Assembly: GCA_029961685.1 (NCBI GenBank)
Contig: JARWKL010000008.1
Span: 34,597,619 to 34,661,618 of the forward strand
DNA from: Aristolochia californica
Taxonomy: Eukaryota > Streptophyta > Magnoliopsida > Piperales > Aristolochiaceae
Length of the DNA stretch: 64,000 nt
Direction of reading: 5' to 3'
Shown: positions 58,878 through 64,000 of the stretch, piece by piece
Layout: each line of letters begins with the position of its first letter
Numbering within the stretch: the stretch's first letter is position 1
Position numbers and translations under genes: made by a program
The notes under the pieces: generated by a model
The model's database searches: none
The model's input: only the letters and a program-made list of their open reading frames with translations
Told to the model about the DNA's origin: nothing

Positions 58878-59645
58878 TTACCTAACTTTCCAGTTGACCC
58901 CGCCGCTTTGCCAAGTATTGCGTCCTCTGGGGCTTGCCCCTTTTGCGCTCCTCTCGGTCTTTATAAGTTCCGTTTGGCCGTCAGTATGAGGATGAAAACT
59001 AGTGGAAAATTTTTCAGTAATTCCCAATAGTTTTGATAACTCGGTCCAGAATTTTCCTGTGAATCTAGGGTCACGATCACTAATGATCGTTGTGGGCAAA
59101 CCCCAATGCTTCACCACATGTGCTATGAAAGCTCTAGCTGCTCCGTCTGCTGTACAATCACTTGGCACTGTTACGAATGTTCCATGCTTCGTAACCTGGT
59201 CCACCACTACCATGATAGACTCAAACCCTTCTTTCTTGCGCAAACCAAAAAGGAAGTCTATTGAAGTAGACTCCCATGGCCGTTTTGGAATGGGCAAAGG
59301 CTGTAACAAGCCTCCGGGCTTTCTTTGTTTCATCCTATCTTGTTGATAGATAAAACATGTGTACATAAACTCCTCCACATTGCTCTCCATGTCTAGCCAA
59401 TAGTACTGGCCAGAGAGCAAGGCCAACGTCCGTCTTTGGCCTGGTTGTCCTCCCCACAAGGAATGACATTCCCTCAAGCGGTCATGCCGTAGGTAATCGT
59501 ACTTAAGCACATAAAGTCGATTACTTTTGGTCTTGAGCAATCCGTTGTCAAGCCATAGTCTTCTCCTCTTGCCCAAGGTTGCAGCTTGCACAATGCTGAA
59601 GGTCTGGGCGTCTTGGTGAAGTCTAGTGCGAATCCGGTCTAGCAA
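58878..59645 (-). pseudogene. Element J integrase (truncated)
   Basis: A 255-codon frame: LWLDNGLLKTKSNRLYVLKY, the zinc motif region (RECHSLWGGQPGQRRTLALL, TCFIYQQDRMKQRKPGGLLQ, with CX2C degraded to CFIY), and core ESTSIDFLFGLRKKEGFESI, TIISDRDPRFTGKFWTEL (second Asp intact) and STSFHPHTDGQTELIKTERS. The family sequence then ends abruptly; the remaining integrase and any chromodomain are replaced by unrelated residues. It would strand-transfer the cDNA in an intact element; here it is incomplete. Confidence 0.85.
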
Positions 59646-59678
59646 CGAAGTACAAACATGTGTAATTGCTGCTAAGAC

Positions 59679-60230
59679 TCATAATCGCCAAGTCGCATTT
59701 TCCGTTTCTGCGACAAGATGGTCTTGCATGTGCGCAGGCACGCCTTGCACAAAGCGCATGACTCCTGCGTCTACGTGTGCGTCGTGTGCCACATCAGGTT
59801 CTGCTGCTACCGTACCGCGCATGGTGCGCGTGAAGCAAGTGTCGATGCAAGTGCTACACATATATCCGTCTCGCGCAGCCGCTACCGCATCGCGCATGAT
59901 GCCCGTGAAGGGTCTGCCGCTTGCCGCCTCACACCTTGAGGTTACTGAGCTCTGTACGCATAGCGCCACACGCACTTCTGCCTCTGCTGCACGCACAAAT
60001 TCCGTTTTTGAGCGTGTTCCAGCAATCCAATTTGGTGTTGTGCGCTGTATATGCGCCAATACCCTTGTGCCCTTTTCTCCATCAAAAGGCATAGCAGAAT
60101 TCGTTTTTCTGCTTAAGGTATCTCCAACAGCATAGGCTTTTCCCAACTTGTACCTCATCTCAAAGTCAAACTTGGCCAAGAAAACTTGCCACCGAGCTTG
60201 CTAGCATGGAAGTATTTGTCCTCGAGCCAG
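59679..60230 (-). pseudogene. Element J RNase H tail and atypical linker
   Basis: It starts with AKFDFEMRYKLGKAYAVGDT and LSRK, the end of the gypsy RNase H. The next 130 or so residues (EFVRAAEAEVRVALCVQSSV, MRDAVAAARDGYMCSTCIDT and so on) do not resemble the usual RNase H-integrase linker. The DNA there shows recurring CGCATG/GCGTGAAG words that suggest an internal duplication. No RT precedes it. Confidence 0.6.
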
Positions 60231-61450
60231 AATGTTCTCGTCTCATACTCCCACCGCCATAATGCTGACGTCCTCGTCTGCGCGCCATCACCATACGCCA
60301 CCCACTCATGGTTGGCTTGCTGCTTCTGCCAGCAGTTTCTGGAACGCAGCACTGGATATGACACCTTTCTGCTGTCTCTCCCAGCAGCACCGGATCTGGC
60401 ATCTCCATGCTGCCTCTCCCAGCATTTCCAGGAAAGCAGCACCGGATCTGGCACCTTGCTGCTGTCTCTCCCAGCAGTACAGGAACTGGCACCTCCTTGC
60501 TGCCTTTCCCAGCAGTTTCTGGAAATCAGCACCGGATCTGGCGCCTTGCTGCTGTCTCTCCCAGTAGCACAGGAACTGGCACCTCCTTGCTAACTTTCCC
60601 AGCAGTTTCTGGAAATCAGCACCGGATCTGGCGCCTTGCTGCTGTCTCTCCCAGCAGCACAGGAACTAGCACCTCCTTGCTGACTTTCCCAGCAGTTTAT
60701 GGAAATCAGCACCGGATATGGCGCATTTCTGTTGTCTCTCCCAGTAGAACTGGAACTAGTGCCTCCCTGCTGCCTATCCCAGCAATTTCTGGAAAACAGC
60801 ACTGGATCTGGCGCCTTTCTGCTGTCTCTCCTAGCAGCACCGGAACTAGCGCCTCCCTGCTGCCTTTCCCAGCAATTTCTGGAAAACAGCACTGGATCTG
60901 GCGCCTTTCTGCTGTCTCTCCCAGCAGAACCGGAACTGGTGCCTCCCTGCTGCCTATCCCAGCAATTTCTGGAAAACAGCACCGGATCGGGCGCCTTTCT
61001 GCTGTCTCTCCCAGCAGAAACGGAACTGGCACCTCCCTACTGCCTTTCCCAGGAGTTCCTAGAAAGCAGCACCGGATCGGGCGCCTCTCTGCTGTCTCTC
61101 CCAGCAGAACCGGTCTTGGCACCTCCTTGCGAACCTTCTCCATTCTCAAGGGCTCTCTCGCATAGAGTGAGTCTTGCCCCCACTTCTTTTGCGATGGTCT
61201 TAAAGTCTCCGTCCACTCTCTGGATTTCAGTTCCCATCACTGCCATGGCACTATCTACCTTGTCCTCAAACCTTTGGAACCAGTTAGGGACAGGGTGTAG
61301 GCCATGCGCAATGTCACGTACGAACTCCTCCAATCTTGAAAGCTGATTTTTCAAGCTAACAAGCCTGGACTTGAAATCACCAAAACATAAATCATTTTCA
61401 AAGAGTGTTTCCATACCTTTTTCTGCTACTTCTCCACTTGTGGACGTCAT
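60155..61450 (-). pseudogene. Element J gag with in-frame 90-bp repeat array
   Basis: The frame from 61450 begins MTSTSGEVAEKGMETLFEN and has a helical, coiled-coil-like stretch (FKSRLVSLKNQLSRLEEFVR). It then enters the repeats, with GRDSRKAPDPVL and RNCWERQQGGASSG recurring. The same frame stays open to 60155 apart from stops at 61037-61039 and 60590-60592. There is no CCHC knuckle. Confidence 0.7.
60354..61135. repeat. Tandem array, exact 90-bp period, about 8.7 copies
   Basis: The GGATCTGG/GGATATGG/GGATCGGG word recurs at 60354, 60444, 60534, 60624, 60714, 60804, 60894, 60984 and 61074. Every spacing is exactly 90 bp. Each unit has two CTGCTG...CAGCAG-type half-hairpins (around GTCTCTCC and CCTTTCC). 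Confidence 0.92.
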
Positions 61451-61462
61451 GGATGGAATGCT

Positions 61463-61476
61463 GCTCTGATACTAGT
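61463..61476 (-). promoter_or_regulatory. Element J primer-binding site (variant)
   Basis: GCTCTGATACTAG beside the LTR edge at 61477; the minus strand TAGTATCAGAGC differs by one base from the tRNA-iMet complement TGGTATCAGAGC. Confidence 0.75.
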
Positions 61477-62526
61477 TATCACGCGGTTAGATTTGGGCTA
61501 AGTCCGTCTAGCCCAGCGGAATATCTACCCCGTGCGGCCTAGCTCTTCCGAAGAACTAGTCAGCCTCCTTGAGCCTCGGATCTTCCCATCGATACTTTAC
61601 ACAAGATGTTGCAAGCCAAAAGGGACAACGAAAAGACCAAGATATAGAAGAGAAAAGCCTACTTTGTATTGAGAATACAAGATTACAAAGGGTGGCCAAA
61701 CACTCTTGAAGGCCAAGGCTAAAAACTCTCTCTATACACTAAAAGAGTAAAGAAGGCTAAGGATTTTTCGACCTTTTTTCGACCTCTTTACAATGGGAGA
61801 GGCCCCTCTATTTATAGCCTCTCCTTTGGGCTTTAGAAATCTCTAAAAACGCCAAGAAATCTGCCTGATCCAAAAAATCCGAATTCTGGCGTCAGAGGCA
61901 CCCTGGGCGCCTGGAGTGCTGCTGGCGCCGGACTCCTGGAAACCCCATTTCGCCCCGCCAGGACTCTATTGGCGCGCGCAACCCCATTTCGCCCCGCCAG
62001 GACTCTGTTGGCGCGCGCCTGGCGCCTGGAGTCCTACTGGCGCTGGACTTCTAGAAACCCCATTTCGCCCCGTCAGGACTCTCTGTTTGCACGCGCAACC
62101 CCATTTCGCCCCTCCAGGACTCTGTTGACATGCGCCTGGCGCCTGGAGTCCTGCTGGCGCCGGACTCCTGGAAACCCCATTTCGCCCCGCCAGGACTCTA
62201 TTGGCGCCAGCAACCCATTTCAACCCGCCAGCGCCCCTGCTGGCTGCAACCCCATTTTGACCCGCCTCTGCGTGCCTGTTGGCGTGCTGCCTTGTGTCTC
62301 GGCTGGCTGCTGGGGTTGTTGCGTACCTTGCTGCTTGCCCATCCATTTGGCAAGCGTAAGCACGTCTTCTTCCGTTGCAGCTAGTTCTGGGCCGACCATA
62401 TGCGTGCGCCCCTCTGGGCCGTGCCTTTGCATTTGGCCTTGGCCGCCGCTGCTATTGCTGTGCACTGGACTTGCACAGTCTTCGGCCTTGGTGTCTGGCT
62501 ACACCATGGCTTCTTCCCCCGTCTTA
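61477..62526 (-). repeat. Element J 5' LTR
   Basis: 1050 bp, TATCACGCGG...CCCCCGTCTTA; both termini carry one substitution relative to the TG/CA ends of the partner. It has the same CCCCATTTCGCCCC-type array at about 61940-62240, with a different number and order of units. Confidence 0.87.
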
Positions 62527-62779
62527 CTAGGGTTTTAAACCTGGAACTTTAACCTAAATACATCAATGTCATCTCTATGAGATGAGCCTTTATTTACCAT
62601 CCTGTCATCATTGTATGAGCCTGTGGGCCGTCTCCTTGATCTATGGGCCTTGAGCCCATCTTTCATATCTCTTAGATGTGTGGGTCTTCCTTGGTCTTAT
62701 GGGCTTGAGCCCATCTTCTAACACACTTGGATATGTGGGCCTTCCTTGGTCGTGTGGGTTTGGGCCCTATCTTCCAACA

Positions 62780-64000
62780 CTCCCCCTCAAGCTGGGGGCG
62801 AGAGAACATCATGAACTCCCAGCTTGCTGCAAATATTGTATAAAATCTTTTTGTATAAAATGACAGTCCTCCATATCTTCCAACACTCCCCCTCACGCTA
62901 GTGCTCTCGTTCATGAGACCCAACTGGCATAAGATAAGTGAGAGTAAAATCATTCATAGCCGTTAAGACATTGCTTCATACTCCAGTCCTCGTGCTGGAT
63001 GTTGGGCTTACTTGTATCTTCTGATAGGTAGTTGGTTATAGGCATTGCTCTGAAGTGTAATAAAACTTAATAATCACTCCTAGCCGCTAAGACATTGCTC
63101 CATACTCCAGTCCTCATGGTGGATGTTGGGCACACTCCATCTTCTGGAGGTGTCTATTGGCATTGCTCTGAAGCATAATTAAAAAAACCTTCTCCATCAC
63201 GATGTCCCTCCACAAGACAATGACTCTCAAGTGGTGGGAGTAATAAATGACATTAATGGGGGAAAGTAAAATGATATGTTGTAATAAACTCATCCATCAT
63301 GGTGGCACCGACTCTCATGGTGTCCCAAATGCAATATTTTGAGAGAAATAAATTATGGTACGAGGAAAGATATTGAGGCCATATCTTCTTCAACAATAAT
63401 GTCTTATCCAAAAAGACACAATAGCAGCAACTGAAATGGGCTTGGGCCCATATAACATGAACCAAAAATCCATGTAAAATTGGCCAATGAAATAATCTAA
63501 TGCAAGTATCTGTACCAAATAATATGCTGACCAAGGAATAATCTATCAATACTTCAAAATAATAATCTAGCCATAGAAAAAGTACCGAGTCACACCGAGT
63601 CAAATAGTAGATCAATATATCGGGTCTTGGATTCGTAAACCGAGGCATACAATAAGTGGACCGAGTCAGGTTAACCAGGATAGAGTTGATCCAAACCTAG
63701 TTGGCCTGGGTTGACTCGGTAAGGAACATAATAGTAACTTCCCTCGGGTTGCTGGATTTGCTTGTCCGGTCTGGGTTGCTGCAGAACATGCCTGACCCAG
63801 TGCTCAACCCGATACTCGATTAAATCAGTTTCCTAAGTGAGGAAACCTTAAATATTTGAATAGTATCTTCTTCTTCCTCTCGGCCGAACAGAGCGAAAAA
63901 CCAGAGCTCTTCGGGCCAAAAAACCAGAGCTCTTTGGGAGGAAACTTTATGATAACAACACGCTTCCGAATAGAGAGGGATTTTCGAAAATAATTCAATC
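62780..64000 (-). other. Interior of element K and right edge, non-coding
   Basis: 62780-62870 matches the polypurine tract and RNase H-end region of C and D (AACATCATGA...CCCAGCTTGC, GTATAAAATGACAGTCC). At 62870-62901 a second LTR-end/polypurine junction (TATCTTCCAACA CTCCCCCTCA) appears. A tandem duplication follows at 62950-63190. From 63590 the sequence has CGAGTCA/GACTCGG words like the leaders of A and B. No polyprotein domain is present, so K is either non-autonomous or heavily deleted; its other LTR would be outside the window. Confidence 0.45.
62950..63190. repeat. Tandem duplication, 124-bp spacing
   Basis: TAGCCG(T/C)TAAGACATTGCT occurs at 62957 and 63081; both copies continue with CATACTCCAGTCCTC, GGATGTTGGGC and GGCATTGCTCTGAAG. 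Confidence 0.85.

Larger units (their letters stand above)
57719..62526 (-). mobile_element. Element J: Ty3/gypsy retrotransposon, deletion derivative
   Basis: LTRs of about 1.05 kb (57719-58777 and 61477-62526), the target duplication CTAGG at 57714-57718 and 62527-62531, and a primer-site-like GCTCTGATACTAG at 61463-61475. On the minus strand: gag N-terminal part, a 90-bp repeat array, then directly an RNase H tail, an unusual linker, and an integrase truncated after the HTDGQTEL block. Gag C-terminal, protease and RT are missing. It lies inside the K LTR. Confidence 0.88.
57117..62779 (-). mobile_element. Element K 3' LTR (split by element J)
   Basis: The left part is 57117-57718 and the right part is 62532-62779, about 850 bp together. 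The termini form the 8-base inverted repeat TGTTGGAA (57117) and TTCCAACA (62772-62779). The right end is followed by CTCCCCCTCAAGCTGGGGG, the same polypurine tract type as C and D. Therefore this is a 3' LTR of a minus-strand copia-type element that J has interrupted. Confidence 0.72.

Noticed and set aside
60354..61135. CRISPR array
   Set aside because: The units are contiguous 90-bp tandem copies without unique spacers, in a plant retrotransposon gag.
60407..61346. Plus-strand open frames of 252 and 215 codons
   Set aside because: A 90-bp repeat with no stop in a frame keeps that frame open throughout; the minus-strand gag frame explains the sequence.

Overview
This window is repeat-rich nuclear DNA of a flowering plant, probably a eudicot; the species cannot be named from the sequence. 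It is mostly nested and decayed LTR retrotransposons and carries one clearly recognisable host gene. Plant origin is shown by typical Ty1/copia and Ty3/gypsy chromovirus polyproteins, initiator-tRNA-Met primer sites (TGGTATCAGAGC-like), an Athila/Tat-style primer site, and a plant-type CNBP/GIS2-like zinc-knuckle gene with spliceosomal introns.

Layout: 1-234 end of a chromovirus-type LTR (the only plus-strand element); 409-6239 element I, a large element with about 1.45 kb LTRs and no coding interior (LARD-like); 6240-8329 low-information spacer with two short tandem repeats; 8330-15292 element A, a complete but mutated copia (TSD ATATC); 15293-17164 spacer ending in plastid-looking DNA; 17165-24085 a mosaic of three copia fragments (E, F, G) with an internal micro-inversion and an in-frame chimeric joint; 24106-27164 spacer; 27165-38957 element B, a copia split by element C (30087-35843, TSD TATAT); 38958-40850 element D, a copia remnant; 40851-43226 AT-rich spacer; 43227-47646 element H, a chromovirus with a large internal deletion (TSD TGAAC); 49233-49730 a solo LTR (TSD AATAT); 52407-56550 the host gene; 57117-62779 the LTR of element K with gypsy element J (57719-62526, TSD CTAGG) inserted in it; then K-derived non-coding DNA to the window end.

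The host gene has three coding exons (52407-52543, 53865-53957, 56007-56550) and encodes a 257-residue protein with an N-terminal RS-like stretch and nine CCHC knuckles. It looks intact and is the only gene likely to work in the cell. None of the retroelements has an intact polyprotein. Three copia integrases (A, F, G) have lost the second catalytic Asp, the reverse transcriptase of C reads YVDN, and several elements have lost whole domains.

The most unusual structures are the 90-bp in-frame repeat array in the gag of J, the micro-inversion in the RNase H of F, the F/G chimera, an LTR flanked by both a primer site and a polypurine tract, a patch of integrase-type sequence inside the RNase H of B, and repeated internal copies of PPT/LTR junctions in J and K. 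No CRISPR array, rRNA, intact tRNA or novel defence-type system was seen. All element boundaries and divergences were read by eye.
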